DNA from: Corynebacterium suedekumii
Lineage (GTDB): Bacteria; Actinomycetota; Actinomycetes; Mycobacteriales; Mycobacteriaceae
DNA length: 64,000 nucleotides
NCBI RefSeq assembly: GCF_030252185.1
Contig: NZ_CP126970.1
Location: 2,480,001 to 2,544,000, forward strand
Direction of reading: 5' to 3'
In this document: one piece after another, positions 27,080 to 39,030 of the stretch
How the letters are laid out: each line of letters opens with the position of its first letter
How positions within the stretch are numbered: the stretch's first letter is position 1
The notes under the pieces: generated by a model
Databases searched by the model: none
The model's input: the letters and a program-made list of their open reading frames with translations, nothing else
What the model was told of the DNA's origin: nothing
Made by a program: the position numbers and the translations under genes

Positions 27080-27932
27080 ACACGTCCTTGAGACGCTCCG
27101 CCGACACGTGAGTGTAGATCTGCGTGGTCTGCAGTGACGAATGCCCGAGCAGCTCCTGCACGATACGGAGGTCCGCTCCCCCTTCGAGCAGATGCGTGGC
27201 GGCGGTGTGCCGGATCTCGTGCGGGGTGACGGACTGCCCGGTGACCACGCCCGCCTTCTCCACGACCCGCCGGACCTGACGGGGATCAATTCGCTTTCCC
27301 CGGACTCCGACGAAGAGAGCTGGCTCGTCCGCCCCTGCCATGCCGGGGCGGGCCTGGTCGATCCATTGCCGGACGGCATCAACAGCTGCGTTCCCGAAAG
27401 GGACGGTGCGCTCCTTGTTGCCCTTACCCAGCACGCGGGCCACTCCCCGTTTCAAGTCCACGTCCTTGACATCCAGGCCAGTCAGCTCCGAGACTCGCAT
27501 CCCGGTGGCGTAGAGCAGTTCCAGCATCGCGGTGTCACGGAGGAACTCCGGCTCGTCAGCGGAGGCCGCGTTGCCGACGAACTCTCCCGCCTGTTTCGTT
27601 CCCAGCACCTCCGGGAGATGGCGGTTGACCTTGGGAGTGACCAGGCGGGCGGCGACATCGGAGTCCAGGTGCCCCTGTCGTACCGCCCAGGAGGAGAAGG
27701 CCCGCGCCGAGGCGGTCCGCCGGGCCAGCGTCGCCCGCGATTTCCCGTCCGTGGCGGCCTGCCCGAGCCAGCCGCGCAGGGCGTTGAGGGTGAAGTCGGC
27801 GAAGGTGGGCACCCTGGTCGCCAGGTCGAGAAGGTCCGAACGGTACCCGCGGACGGTCGCCTCGGACCGGCCAGCCACGAGGCGCGAGTGGTCGGCGAAG
27901 TCCTCGATCGCCTCCACCACCTGAGTACTCAT
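27054..27932 (-). CDS. xerC: Tyrosine recombinase XerC
   Basis: 292 residues. N-terminal SAM-like core-binding domain, then the catalytic set: R in G-M-R-V-S-E-L, K in the beta hairpin, H-E-I-R-H, the second H in L-G-H-S-S, and the nucleophile Y in Q-I-Y-T-H-V. It resolves chromosome dimers at dif together with XerD. Location beside dprA and comM is the same as in C. glutamicum. Confidence 0.93.
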   Translation of the reverse strand: MSTQVVEAIEDFADHSRLVAGRSEATVRGYRSDLLDLATRVPTFADFTLNALRGWLGQAATDGKSRATLARRTASARAFSSWAVRQGHLDSDVAARLVTPKVNRHLPEVLGTKQAGEFVGNAASADEPEFLRDTAMLELLYATGMRVSELTGLDVKDVDLKRGVARVLGKGNKERTVPFGNAAVDAVRQWIDQARPGMAGADEPALFVGVRGKRIDPRQVRRVVEKAGVVTGQSVTPHEIRHTAATHLLEGGADLRIVQELLGHSSLQTTQIYTHVSAERLKDVFKQAHPRA

Positions 27933-27996
27933 GCGTGGAATGCTACCCCGGTTATTCTGAGGGTGATGTCGGAGATCTGAGCAGGAAGGAGCAGGC

Positions 27997-28149
27997 GTGG
28001 ATGTATTCGAGCAGTGGTCCCTCGCGAACGATTGGCCGTTCCTGGTGATGTACGCGGTGATGACCGCCGTCGTCGTCCGTCACTCCTTCCGCCGCTCCCG
28101 TCGCCCGCCGAAGGTGGAACGTCCACCGGTCACGGGCATGTTCACCTGA
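27997..28149 (+). CDS. 50-residue single-pass membrane protein
   Basis: GTG at 27997 with AAGGAG upstream, stop at 28147-28149. The peptide has an acidic/aromatic N-terminus (M-D-V-F-E-Q-W), one hydrophobic helix (W-P-F-L-V-M-Y-A-V-M-T-A-V-V-V) and a basic, Pro-rich C-terminus (R-R-S-R-R-P-P-K). It is divergent from xerC and convergent with dprA. Good ribosome site and normal codon use support a real gene; function unknown. Confidence 0.65.
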   Translation: MDVFEQWSLANDWPFLVMYAVMTAVVVRHSFRRSRRPPKVERPPVTGMFT

Positions 28150-28158
28150 CGGTTCCGG

Positions 28159-29315
28159 TCATTCCTCCCGGCGCGACCAGGCGGTCCCTTCCCGGGTGAT
28201 CAGGCCCCGGTTGACCAGATCCATGAGCAGATGGACGGTCAGCGGCAAGGGCAGGCCCGCAGCCGCCGCGACGTCCTGGGCGGTGACGCCGTCGGCGGCG
28301 CAGGCGTCGTAGACCCGGAGCTCATTGCGTGACAAGCCCTGAACCGGGGTGGCGGCGAAGGCGAGTTCGTACTGCTCCCCCACATCCATCGCCCCTGCTG
28401 CGCCGAGGAGGGCACGGACGTCGTCGGCGCCGGTGATCAGTTGGGCCCTGCCGGCCCGGATGCGTTCGTGGCAGCCGAGTGAACCGCTGCCGGTGATGGG
28501 GCCGGGCACGGCCATGGTGATCCGCCCCAGCCCCTCGGCCCAGCTGAGGGTGTTGAGGGCGCCGGATCGCCAGGCGGCCTCGACGATGATGGTGCCCCTC
28601 GTCAGTGCGGCGACGAGCCGGTTGCGGGTGAGGAAACGATGGCGTTGGGGCGGGACGCCGGGCGGGTACTCGGTGACCACGCAGCCCTGGTCCGCGATCC
28701 GGTCGAGAAGGGTGGCGTTGCGGGCCGGGTAGGCGCGGTCGATGCCGCAGGCGGCGATGGCGACGGTGCGGCCGCCGGCGGAGAGGGCTGCTTCGTGGGC
28801 GGCGGTGTCGATACCCAGGGCGCCGCCGGAGACCACCGTCCACTGGTGGGCGGCCAGCCCGCTGACGATCTGGCGGGTGGCCTCCACCCCGTAGCGGGTG
28901 ACCGCGCGGGTGCCCACGACCGCGACCGACTGTGCCACCGCGCCGGACAGGGGAGCTCCCGAACCCACAGTGCGTGGGGTTCGACGGCGTCGGACTGGTA
29001 ACTGCGGAGGTGGTCGCTGCGTCCGGTGGCGGCGAAGCCGAAGGACTGTGCCAGTTCGTCGGCGGGCCACTCATCATCCTCCGGGGTGACCAGGCGCGCA
29101 CTGGCGGATTCGGCGATCGCGAGGTCCTCCTCGGCGCGTTCCCAGTCGTAGCGGGAGGCGGTCTGCCCGGCCAGGTCGCCGAGCCAGGAGGCGCGGGTGC
29201 GCACGCCGTGGGCTATCTCGTCGGCGCCGCGGCCGGCGGTGAGCAGTGCCTGGAGTGGTCGGCTCGGGCCCTCGACCACCCGGTTGAGGTAGGCCCAGGA
29301 TTCTCTGCTGCTCAT
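28159..29315 (-). pseudogene. dprA: DNA processing protein DprA, frame broken by one missing base
   Basis: The N-terminal part (M-S-S-R-E-S-W-A-Y-L-N-R) runs in one frame to P-H-A-L-W-V-R and resumes in another from G-A-P-L-S-G-A-V-A-Q-S-V-A-V-V-G-T-R. A missing C in the CCC at 28958-28960 (plus strand) explains the switch; restored length is 385 residues. The Rossmann part has G-T-R, S-G-G-A-L-G-I-D, the E-Y-P-P-G motif and the R-N-R segment, with a C-terminal winged helix. DprA loads RecA on incoming single-stranded DNA. It overlaps comM by 4 nt. Confidence 0.85.
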
Positions 29316-30823
29316 GCGGCGGCCCTCGCGTCCTCATCACCGCGGAGATCTACGGCGGCGGCGATGTGACCGAGGTCGGGTTGGTCCACTCCAGCTAGGT
29401 CGGCGAGGGTCCAGGCGACCTTGAGGGCGCGGTCGACGCCACGCTGGGTGAGGGTGCCGTCGGCAAGCAGGACACCGAGCAGTGCCATGCCGGCGTCGTC
29501 GGCCGGGTGGTGGCGGCGCAGCAGGTGGGGATCCATGTGGGCGTTGATGTCGCACCCCCTGTCGTGCCGCCGCCACCGGAACATCGCCCGGTCCCGCGCT
29601 GCGCACACCCGCTCGGCGATGGCCGCGGAGGGCTCCGCGCCCTCGGTGGACAGGACTGCGCCGGTGGACCGGAGCCGGACGATGAGGTCGAGGCGGTCGC
29701 GCAGCGGTCCGGAGATGTTGGCCAGGTAGCGGGCGCGGACGCTGGAGGAGCAGCGGCAGGCCGCGGGGTCGTCGGCGGCGCACTGGCAGGGGTTGGCGGC
29801 GAGGACGAGCTGGAACTGGGCGGGGAAGATGACCTCCCGGCGGGAGCGGAGAAGTCGGACGTGGCCGTCCTCGAGCGGGGTGCGCAGGCCGTCGAGGATG
29901 GCGGCGGAGATCTCGGAGGCCTCGTCGAGGAAGAGAACCCCGTGGTGGGCCAGGCTCACGGCTCCGGGCCGTGGCAGGCCTGATCCGCCGCCGAGCAGGG
30001 CCGGGCGGGTGACGGAATGGTGTGGGGCGACGAACGGTGCCTGCCGGACCACGCCGGGGTGGCCGGACACGGAGTGGACGGCGGTGACCGCCAGAGACTG
30101 GTCAGGGGTCAGCGGCGGGAGGATGCCGGGCAGGCGGGTGGCGATCATGGACTTGCCGGAACCGGGCGGGCCGATGAGGAACATGTGGTGCCCGCCGGCG
30201 GCGGCGACCTCGGCCGCCAGGCGCGCCTGGGGTTGGCCGGCGATGTCGGCGAAGTCGGGGATGCGGCGCTCCTGGGTGGACACTCCCCCGTCGGCCATGG
30301 GTAACGTTCCTTCGCCGAGCACCCAGTCCCATGCCCCGGCGAGGGTCGGGGCGACGAAGACGGCCAGACCGTCGACGAGGGTGGCCTCGGCGGCGTTGCC
30401 CGGTGGGATGAGCGCCTTGGTGAAGCCGTGTTCCCGGGCGGCGAGCAGGGCGGGAAGGACTCCGGGGACCTCACGGACGCCCCCGTCGAGGCCGAGTTCG
30501 CCGATGATGAGGGTGGAGTCGAGGACCGGGGCGATGTCGGGGACGCGGGCGGCGAGGACGGCGAGCGCCGTGGGCAGGTCGAAGTGGGAGCCGGCTTTAC
30601 GCAGTGAGGCCGGTGACATGGAGACGACGATCTTGGTCCTGGGCCAGGACAACCGGGAGTTGGCCACCGCAGTGCGGATGCGGTCGCGGGATTCGGAGAC
30701 GGCGGCGTCGCCAAGCCCCACGACGTGGATGCCGGGCAGGCCGGGGCCGATGTTCGCCTCCACTGTGACGATGCGGGCGGTGACCCCCTCGAGGGCGGCG
30801 GTGAAGGATCTACCGAGCGCCAT
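29312..30823 (-). CDS. comM: YifB/ComM-type Mg-chelatase-like AAA+ ATPase
   Basis: 503 residues. N-terminal Lon-like S16 domain (V-E-A-N-I-G-P-G-L-P), then Walker A G-P-P-G-S-G-K-S-M, Walker B V-L-F-L-D-E, and a Cys-containing insertion C-x-C-A-A-D-D-P-A-A-C-R-C. In naturally competent bacteria ComM is a branch-migration helicase in transformation; its pairing with dprA fits recombination. Start ATG at 30823 overlaps yraN by 14 nt. Confidence 0.92.
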   Translation of the reverse strand: MALGRSFTAALEGVTARIVTVEANIGPGLPGIHVVGLGDAAVSESRDRIRTAVANSRLSWPRTKIVVSMSPASLRKAGSHFDLPTALAVLAARVPDIAPVLDSTLIIGELGLDGGVREVPGVLPALLAAREHGFTKALIPPGNAAEATLVDGLAVFVAPTLAGAWDWVLGEGTLPMADGGVSTQERRIPDFADIAGQPQARLAAEVAAAGGHHMFLIGPPGSGKSMIATRLPGILPPLTPDQSLAVTAVHSVSGHPGVVRQAPFVAPHHSVTRPALLGGGSGLPRPGAVSLAHHGVLFLDEASEISAAILDGLRTPLEDGHVRLLRSRREVIFPAQFQLVLAANPCQCAADDPAACRCSSSVRARYLANISGPLRDRLDLIVRLRSTGAVLSTEGAEPSAAIAERVCAARDRAMFRWRRHDRGCDINAHMDPHLLRRHHPADDAGMALLGVLLADGTLTQRGVDRALKVAWTLADLAGVDQPDLGHIAAAVDLRGDEDARAAA

Positions 30824-31181
30824 GCTCGACCCCCTCGTAGACGGCGACCTCGAAGTCGGTGCCGCCGCGGATGGCGGTGAGCACGACGACGTCGAAACGC
30901 ACGGGGACGTACGGGCGCCCGGCGAGCCAGGCGGTGGCGGCGCGGCGCATGCGGGCGAGCTTGCGGTCGGTGACGGCTTCGGCGCCGCCGAACGCCACGC
31001 CGGTACGGGTCTTGACCTCCACGAAGACGATCGTGCCGTCCGGTTCCCGGGCGATGAGGTCGAGTTCGCCGACGGGATAGTAGACGTTGCGGTCGATGAT
31101 CTCGGCGCCGCGGCGTCGGTAGAGGTCGGCGGCTCGGTCCTCCCCGCGGCGGCCGAGGCGGGTGCGCAGTGTGATGGTCAT
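30810..31181 (-). CDS. UPF0102 (YraN-like) endonuclease-fold protein
   Basis: 123 residues from ATG 31181, chosen for its AAGGGGG site; an upstream frame extension lacks one. The restriction-endonuclease-like core shows G-E-x-x-A-A, E-L-D-L-I-A and V-F-V-E-V-K-T-R, the D-x-E-x-K pattern of the family. Function unresolved; commonly linked to comM and dprA. Confidence 0.9.
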   Translation of the reverse strand: MTITLRTRLGRRGEDRAADLYRRRGAEIIDRNVYYPVGELDLIAREPDGTIVFVEVKTRTGVAFGGAEAVTDRKLARMRRAATAWLAGRPYVPVRFDVVVLTAIRGGTDFEVAVYEGVEHGAR

Positions 31182-31266
31182 GATTCCCCCTTGCAGTTGT
31201 GTGTGACTCAAGGGTGAACGGGCGCGCGGCGAGAAGACAGCGCCGGACGGGCAGGCCAGCTCTGAG

Positions 31267-31294
31267 GCTGTGGACAACCCTGGTTATCCACAGC
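31267..31294. promoter_or_regulatory. Inverted pair of DnaA-box sequences
   Basis: TGTGGACAA (31269-31277) and TTATCCACA (31284-31292) face each other with 6 bp between, inside a 28-bp near-perfect palindrome (one mismatch). TTATCCACA is the canonical DnaA 9-mer. It lies between the start of yraN and the tail of the AlkC-like gene. Confidence 0.55.
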
Positions 31295-31314
31295 TGGGGC
31301 CGGGCCGCGTTTGA

Positions 31315-32432
31315 CTACTCGGGGGCAGCGGGTAGTAACTGGAAGGTTGCCCGTCCGCCGGGGTTGCCGTTGGCCTGCGCGGTGACCAGGTGCTCGCCGG
31401 GGTGCAGGGTCCGGGTCGTGAGCTGTCTGAGGGGGCGGCGTGCGCGCACCTCGGCCGTCGCCCCGGGCGCAACCGGGACCCGGCCGGCCTTGAAGGTGGC
31501 GGGACGAAGCGAACCGTCGGGGCGGCGGAAATGGATCTGGTAGTCGACGATGACGTCACGCTCGGTGCCGGACTCGTTGGCCACGGTCACGGTGACCGCC
31601 AGCGTTTCGCCGATGCGGAGCCGGTCAGGGTGACCGCGACGTCACGTACCATGATGGCGGGGTCATGGGCTGCGCCGAGGAGCTCGAGGGCACCAGGATG
31701 GCACTTCTTCACCAGCGTGCGCAGGCCCTTGGTCACGATCCACGAGGTCCGCTCGGAACCCGCCGCCAGCCACCGGACGGCCGTGTCCACCGCGAGCTCG
31801 GGATGGTCCCTGGAGATGTCGTTGAGGTTGTTGGCCACGGAGGTGCGGACGTAGAGGGACGGGTCGTCGATGAGCAGGTCGATGACCTCGATGACCGGCC
31901 GCGGATCGGCGATGAACGGGGCGAACTGTCCTGCCCAGGGCAACCGCGGTCGGATGCCCTCGGAGGCCAGCCGGCGGACGTTGTGGCTGTCGGACCGGGC
32001 CCAGTCCCGGACCGCGCCCATGGTCATCTCGTGCCACTGGGCGAGATAGGGGCGGATGGCGTATTCGCCGGTGTGGCGGCGGGTGATCTGCTCGATCGCG
32101 GCGAGCGACTCCCGCGGGTGATCGAGCCCGAATTCCTCCACGAACCGGGCCACGGGCATGAGGTACCAGGATTCGGTGAACATGCCCTGGTCCTCGCGAA
32201 GCTCAGGCCCGAGGGAATCCACGAGGACGCTGAGTGAGTCCACGTAGTCTTCCCCCAGCTGCTCCCGCAGTTCCCGGGCGATGACCAGGACCCGGTCCTT
32301 CAGCTCGAGGTCGCCGATACGTGCGTCGACGGCGCGGGCGAACTCCTCCCCGTCCACCCGGTCCCCCACCAGGTCGGCGATGCGCCGGGCGCACTGCCCC
32401 GTGAAATGCCGCTTGAGACTGTGGTCGGCCAT
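31315..32432 (-). pseudogene. AlkC-like HEAT-repeat DNA alkylation repair protein, frameshifted
   Basis: The first 270 residues (M-A-D-H-S-L-K-R-H-F-T onward) show the helical HEAT-like repeats of DNA alkylation repair proteins of the AlkC type, including E-S-W-Y-L-M-P-V and the R-T-S-V-A-N-N-L-N-D-I-S block. The frame then fails at 31623-31624; one added base gives R-L-R-I-G-E-T-L-A-V-T-V and a C-terminal beta domain ending at 31315, for 372 residues, the family's usual length. These glycosylases remove 3-methylated bases. It abuts the DUF2469 gene. Confidence 0.8.
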
Positions 32433-32738
32433 CTATTCCGGCATGATGAGATCCGGCTTGTCCAGCTCCTCGATGTTGACGTCCTTGTAGGTGATCACGC
32501 GGACGTAGCGCACGAAACGGGCGGAGCGGTACATGTCCCACACCCACGCATCCGACATGCGGATCTCGTAGTAGACGTCCTTGCCGTCGCTGTGCGGGAT
32601 GAGCTCGACGGCGTTGGCCAGGTAGAAGCGTCGCTCGGTCTCCACCACATAGGAGAACTGGCTGACCACGTCCCGGTATTCGCGGTAGAGGGAGAGTTCG
32701 ACCTCGGCCTCGTAGTTGTCGAGTTCTTCAGCGCTCAT
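32433..32738 (-). CDS. DUF2469 family protein
   Basis: 101 residues from ATG 32738, whose ATGA overlaps the rnhB stop. Strongly acidic N-terminus ([18 protein letters not shown]) and conserved aromatic-rich middle ([14 protein letters not shown]). A conserved actinobacterial protein always beside rnhB; its function is unknown. Longer upstream frames run through rnhB and are rejected. Confidence 0.92.
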   Translation of the reverse strand: MSAEELDNYEAEVELSLYREYRDVVSQFSYVVETERRFYLANAVELIPHSDGKDVYYEIRMSDAWVWDMYRSARFVRYVRVITYKDVNIEELDKPDLIMPE

Positions 32739-33355
32739 GCTGTGCCTTCCTGTAGCCACTCTCGGTGGGCCGCCGCAACGTTGGCATAAGTGTAACGATG
32801 GTGCGCGGTACCACCGTGGCGGCGCACCGCAGCCAGATGCACCTTCGTGGAATAGCCCTTGTGCGAGACCAGCCCGTACTCCGGGTACCGCTCGTCCAGC
32901 TCGACCATGTGCCGGTCCCGGGTCACCTTGGCCAGCACGCTCGCCGCGGATATGCAGCGCGCGGCGAGATCCCCGCCGACCACCGGCAGGTGGGGGACGG
33001 TGAGCCCGGGGATCCGCCATGCGTCCGTCAGGACGTACCCGGGGCGCACATCCAGCTTCGCGACGGCGCGTCGCATCCCCGAGATGTTCGCGTGCTGGAT
33101 ACCGCGGGCGTCGATGAGCGGGGCGTCGATGGAGACCACCGACCACGCCAGCGCAGCCTCGGTGATGAGCGGGAACAGGCGCTCGCGTGCCTTCGCCGTG
33201 AGTTTCTTCGAGTCCGTCAGTCCCGCCAGTTCCGGGATGTCACCGTCCGGCAGGATGCACGCCGCGATGGTGATGGGCCCGCAGCAGGCGCCACGGCCGG
33301 CCTCATCGACCCCGGCGACCGGGCCGAGACCGTGCGCGACCAGGAGGGACTCCAC
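32735..33355 (-). CDS. rnhB: Ribonuclease HII
   Basis: 206 residues with catalytic D-E in G-V-D-E-A-G-R-G, the D of V-L-T-D-A and S-V-L-A-K-V-T-R-D. It removes ribonucleotides from RNA:DNA hybrids. Start GTG at 33355 overlaps the lepB stop by one base, and its stop overlaps the DUF2469 start, so lepB-rnhB-DUF2469 are coupled. Confidence 0.95.
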   Translation of the reverse strand: MESLLVAHGLGPVAGVDEAGRGACCGPITIAACILPDGDIPELAGLTDSKKLTAKARERLFPLITEAALAWSVVSIDAPLIDARGIQHANISGMRRAVAKLDVRPGYVLTDAWRIPGLTVPHLPVVGGDLAARCISAASVLAKVTRDRHMVELDERYPEYGLVSHKGYSTKVHLAAVRRHGGTAHHRYTYANVAAAHREWLQEGTA

Positions 33356-34101
33356 TACTGGATGTCCGGGTCCTCAACACCGCCGATGCGGTTGAAGGGG
33401 AAGATGATGGCCTGGACCTTGCCGCGGATGTGGTCCTCCGGGATGGTGCCCTGGAACTGATCCCCCAGGTGGGCGCGGGAGTCGGCGGAGTTGGTGCGGT
33501 TGTCACCCATCATGAAGTAGTGGCCGTCCGGCACCTGGACCGGGCCGAAGTAGGCGCCACCGCAGGCCTCCGAACCGATCGCCGGATCCACCGGGTAGGC
33601 GGCCGGCTGCAGCGTGTAGGACTGGTCGATCGGCGCGCCGTCCACCATCACCGCCGGGTCGCCCGCCTGGCACGACACGGTCTGGCCACCGGTGGCGACG
33701 ATGCGCTTGACCAGGTCATTCTCGTCCGGGGCCACCAGCCCAACATAGGAACCGAGGTTCTGCAGGGTGCGGACGACATCGTTGTCCGACCGCTGGGACA
33801 CGAACCCGGAGTTCCAGGAATCGGTGCCCTTGAACACCACCACGTCCCCCGGCTCCGGATCAGAGAAGCGGTAGGAGATCTTGTCCACGACGATGCGGTC
33901 ACCGGTGCAGCCCTCACAGCCGTGGAGCGTCGGCTCCATCGACTGCGACGGGATCATGTACACCCGGCCGACGAACGTCTGGATGAGGAAGATGACCAGC
34001 AGCGTCACCACGATGACCACGGGGATCTCGATGTACCACGGGGCCGCCTTCTTCTCTGCCCCCGCAGCGGTGCTGCCTGCGTCCGTCTTCTCTGATTCAG
34101 T
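33355..34101 (-). CDS. lepB: Signal peptidase I
   Basis: 248 residues from the GTG at 34101 (an upstream extension to 34149 is possible but would run into the divergent promoter). One N-terminal membrane helix ([15 protein letters not shown]), catalytic Ser in [10 protein letters not shown], catalytic Lys in [10 protein letters not shown], and the G-D-N-R-x-N-S-x-D-S-R box. It removes signal peptides of secreted proteins. Confidence 0.94.
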   Translation of the reverse strand, partial: TESEKTDAGSTAAGAEKKAAPWYIEIPVVIVVTLLVIFLIQTFVGRVYMIPSQSMEPTLHGCEGCTGDRIVVDKISYRFSDPEPGDVVVFKGTDSWNSGFVSQRSDNDVVRTLQNLGSYVGLVAPDENDLVKRIVATGGQTVSCQAGDPAVMVDGAPIDQSYTLQPAAYPVDPAIGSEACGGAYFGPVQVPDGHYFMMGDNRTNSADSRAHLGDQFQGTIPEDHIRGKVQAIIFPFNRIGGVEDPDIQ

Positions 34102-34171
34102 CACGGGTGGAGATGCTACCAGCCGCGGGTCCCGGGACCGTGGGGGCACGACGACCTACACTTGTCTCATC

Positions 34172-35878
34172 ATGTCCACACCCACCTCACCATTCCGCGC
34201 ACTTGTCGCCATGCTGGGCCACCACCGCGGCACCCTCGCCCTCGCAGTGTTACTCTCCCTGATCGGTGCCGCCTTGGGCCTGGCCCAGCCGATGGTGATC
34301 AACGCCATCATCAGCCGGATCGGCGAGGGCGGAATCGCCGGACTCGTGTGGATCCTCGTCGGACTGCTCCTCGTCTCCTCCGTGGCCGCTGCCGCGCAGA
34401 TCTACGTGATGACCCGTACCGCCGAGGCCGCGGTCCTGGGCACCCGCCGCAGCCTCATCGCCCGCATGCTCCGTCTCCCGGTCCCCTTCTACGACACCCA
34501 CCGCACCGGAGACCTGGTCACCCGCCTGGGATCCGACACCACCCTGGTCCGCTCCGCCTTCACCGGCGGCCTCGTCGACGCCGTCGGCGGCGTGGCCACC
34601 ATGGCCGGCGCCGTCGTCCTCATGGCGCTGATCGACCCGATGATGCTGCTGATCGTCCTGGCCGTCGTCGGCGTCGCACTGGTCGCCGTGACCACCACCT
34701 CCACCTTCATCGAGCGCTACACCACCCGCGCGCAGGAGGCGGTCGGTGCCCTCGGCGCCGGCATGGACCGGGCCCTCGGAGCAGTACGGACCATCCGGGC
34801 CACCGGATCCCAGGACCAGGTGGAGACCGGGCTGCAGGACAGCGCCGCCGACGCCTTCCATCAGGGTGTCAAGATCGCCCGCGTGGAGGCCCTCCTCTTC
34901 CCCGCCACGGGCCTGGCGATGCAGGGCAGCTTTCTCGTCGTGCTCGGCGTCGGCGGTGCACGGGTCGCCGCCGGCACCATCTCCGTCGCCGACCTCGTCA
35001 CCTTCGTCCTCTACCTCTTCATGGTCTCCATGCCCCTGGGGGCCATCTTCGGCGCAGTGACCAGCATCCGGCAGGCGATGGGCGCGATCCAGCGCATCCA
35101 GGACGTGCTCCACCAGGAACCCGAGACCACCGACGGCGAGGTTGCCGTCCCCGCCCGCTCCCTGCTTTTCGACGCCGTGTCCTTCACCTACGACGGCGCC
35201 ACCCCGGTCCTCCGCAACGTCAACTTCCGGATCGAACCGGGATCCAAGACCGCCATCGTCGGCCCCTCCGGGTCCGGCAAATCCACGGTCCTGGCCCTCC
35301 TCCAACGCTTCTACGACCCCACCTCGGGACGGATACTCCTCGGCGACCAGGACATCGCCGACCTGACTCCCGCGTCGGTTCGTTCCGTGGTCGGCCTGGT
35401 GGAGCAGGAGGCGGCGGTCCTGGCCGGCACGGTCCGGGAGAACCTGCGGCTCGGTTCCGCCGACGTCGACGACGACCGTCTGTGGTGGGCCCTGGACCAG
35501 GTCAATCTGCGCTCCCGATTCGAGGAGAGCGATGGTCTGAACACCGTCCTCGGGGACCGGGGCGTCAGTCTCTCCGGAGGACAACGCCAACGCCTCGCCC
35601 TGGCCCGCATGCTGCTCATGGACACCCCGATTCTCCTGCTCGACGAGCCGACCAGCGCCGTCGACTCCCGGAATGAACAACTCATCCTCGACGCCATCGA
35701 CGCCACCGCCCAGGGACGCACCCTGGTCATCGTCGCCCACCGGTTGTCCACCGTCACCGACGCCGACCGCATCATCGTCATGCGGGACGGGGAGGTCGAG
35801 GCCACCGGCACACACGCCCAGCTGCTGGCGTCGAGTTCGATGTACCGTGACCTGGCCAGCCGGCAGCTGCTGAGCTAG
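34172..35878 (+). CDS. ABC exporter with fused permease and ATPase domains
   Basis: 568 residues from ATG 34172. Six membrane helices in the first 310 residues (type IV ABC fold, with A-L-G-A-V-R-T-I-R-A-T-G coupling region), then Walker A G-P-S-G-S-G-K-S-T, signature L-S-G-G-Q-R-Q-R, Walker B I-L-L-L-D-E-P and the H-loop V-A-H-R-L-S. A homodimeric multidrug- or lipid-type exporter is likely. A TACACT -10-like element at about 34157 suggests a very short or absent leader. Confidence 0.9.
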   Translation: MSTPTSPFRALVAMLGHHRGTLALAVLLSLIGAALGLAQPMVINAIISRIGEGGIAGLVWILVGLLLVSSVAAAAQIYVMTRTAEAAVLGTRRSLIARMLRLPVPFYDTHRTGDLVTRLGSDTTLVRSAFTGGLVDAVGGVATMAGAVVLMALIDPMMLLIVLAVVGVALVAVTTTSTFIERYTTRAQEAVGALGAGMDRALGAVRTIRATGSQDQVETGLQDSAADAFHQGVKIARVEALLFPATGLAMQGSFLVVLGVGGARVAAGTISVADLVTFVLYLFMVSMPLGAIFGAVTSIRQAMGAIQRIQDVLHQEPETTDGEVAVPARSLLFDAVSFTYDGATPVLRNVNFRIEPGSKTAIVGPSGSGKSTVLALLQRFYDPTSGRILLGDQDIADLTPASVRSVVGLVEQEAAVLAGTVRENLRLGSADVDDDRLWWALDQVNLRSRFEESDGLNTVLGDRGVSLSGGQRQRLALARMLLMDTPILLLDEPTSAVDSRNEQLILDAIDATAQGRTLVIVAHRLSTVTDADRIIVMRDGEVEATGTHAQLLASSSMYRDLASRQLLS

Positions 35879-35890
35879 GTGCAGGCACGG

Positions 35891-35923
35891 AAAAGCCCCG
35901 CCCAACCAGTGGTTGAGCGGGGC
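35891..35923 (-). terminator. rplS terminator
   Basis: On the minus strand, stem GCCCCGCTCAACCA / GGTTGGGCGGGGC with a short loop, followed by TTTT. It also lies at the end of the convergent ABC exporter gene. Confidence 0.85.
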
Positions 35924-35938
35924 CGAGGGCGCTGAAGA

Positions 35939-36280
35939 CTAGCGCTTCTCCTTGATGCGGGCAGCCTTACCGCGCAGATCGCGCAGGTAGTACAGCTTGG
36001 CGCGACGAACGTCACCCTTGCGGACGACCTCGATCTTGTCGATGTTCGGGGAGTGCACCGGGAAGGTACGCTCCACGCCGATGCCGAAGGTCACCTTGCG
36101 GACGGTGAAGGTCTCCCGGATGCCGGAGCCCTGACGACGGATGACGTCGCCCTTGAACAGCTGGGTACGCTGGTTGTTGCCCTCGATGACCTTGACGTGC
36201 ACGTCGAGGGTGTCGCCCGGGCGGAAAGCCGGGACGTCATCGCGCAGCTGTGCTGCATCAACCTTGTCGAGAATGTTCAT
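35939..36280 (-). CDS. rplS: Large ribosomal subunit protein L19
   Basis: 113 residues, normal length, with [11 protein letters not shown], the [14 protein letters not shown] block and the basic tail [16 protein letters not shown]. It lies at the 30S-50S interface. In many bacteria it belongs to rpsP-rimM-trmD-rplS; here it stands about 5.5 kb from trmD. Confidence 0.97.
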   Translation of the reverse strand: MNILDKVDAAQLRDDVPAFRPGDTLDVHVKVIEGNNQRTQLFKGDVIRRQGSGIRETFTVRKVTFGIGVERTFPVHSPNIDKIEVVRKGDVRRAKLYYLRDLRGKAARIKEKR

Positions 36281-36460
36281 GGAACTTGTTCCTTTTCAGT
36301 TCTGGACAGAGGACCCTGGCGGCATCTCTCCTACTGGAGCGCTCGGCCGGTTCATGCCCGTTACAAAGTAGCGCCACCGCAACCAGTCAAGGTCACGGTC
36401 AACCGGGATAGTGTGCCACAGGTCTCGGTGGTCGACCAAATCCCCCGCCGACTGTGAGCA

Positions 36461-36499
36461 GCTCCGCCGCGATTGATCCCGGCGGAACGACTCAAACCC
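36461..36499. repeat. 39-bp dispersed palindromic repeat, copy A
   Basis: Centre GATTGATC flanked by CCGCCG/CCGGCGG arms, then GGAACGACT and AAACCC. It matches 60896-60934 at 37 of 39 positions. It sits 11 bp after the tex stop, in the 229-bp space between tex and rplS. Confidence 0.8.
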
Positions 36500-36509
36500 T
36501 CCGGCCGGG

Positions 36510-38803
<2,294 letters not shown>

Positions 38804-38860
38804 TCGGGACAGTCTACGCGGGGACAACATGAGACCCCGCCGGTGCCCGGGACCTGCGAG

Positions 38861-39030
38861 TCAGTCGTCGTAGCCGTTGTACGCCGCGTACTCGCGCATG
38901 CGCGGGGTGATGCGCACCTGTCCCCGGCCTTCGCGGTCGCGCTTGAGGATGAGGCGGGCGGCAGCCACTTCCCCTTCGTGGGCGTGCGGAACCGGCGCGG
39001 TTTGTCGGCGGCCTTAGTGGTCTGGGTCAT
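38861..39030 (-). pseudogene. 56-residue basic conserved protein, frame broken by one missing base
   Basis: ATG 39030 has a very strong AAGGAGGTG site. The peptide starts M-T-Q-T-T-K-A-A-D-K and then shifts; adding one A in the AAA run gives T-A-P-V-P-H-A-H-E-G-E-V-A-A-A-R-L-I-L-K and ends G-Q-V-R-I-T-P-R-M-R-E-Y-A-A-Y-N-G-Y-D-D at the stop 38861. Without the correction the frame runs on with low-complexity Ser/Thr to about 38800. The sensible C-terminus and site argue the gene is real. Function unknown. Confidence 0.6.

Noticed and set aside
29793..31217. 474-codon plus-strand frame across comM and yraN
   Set aside because: Antisense to both genes, low-complexity Arg/Ser/Pro and Gly/Asp content.
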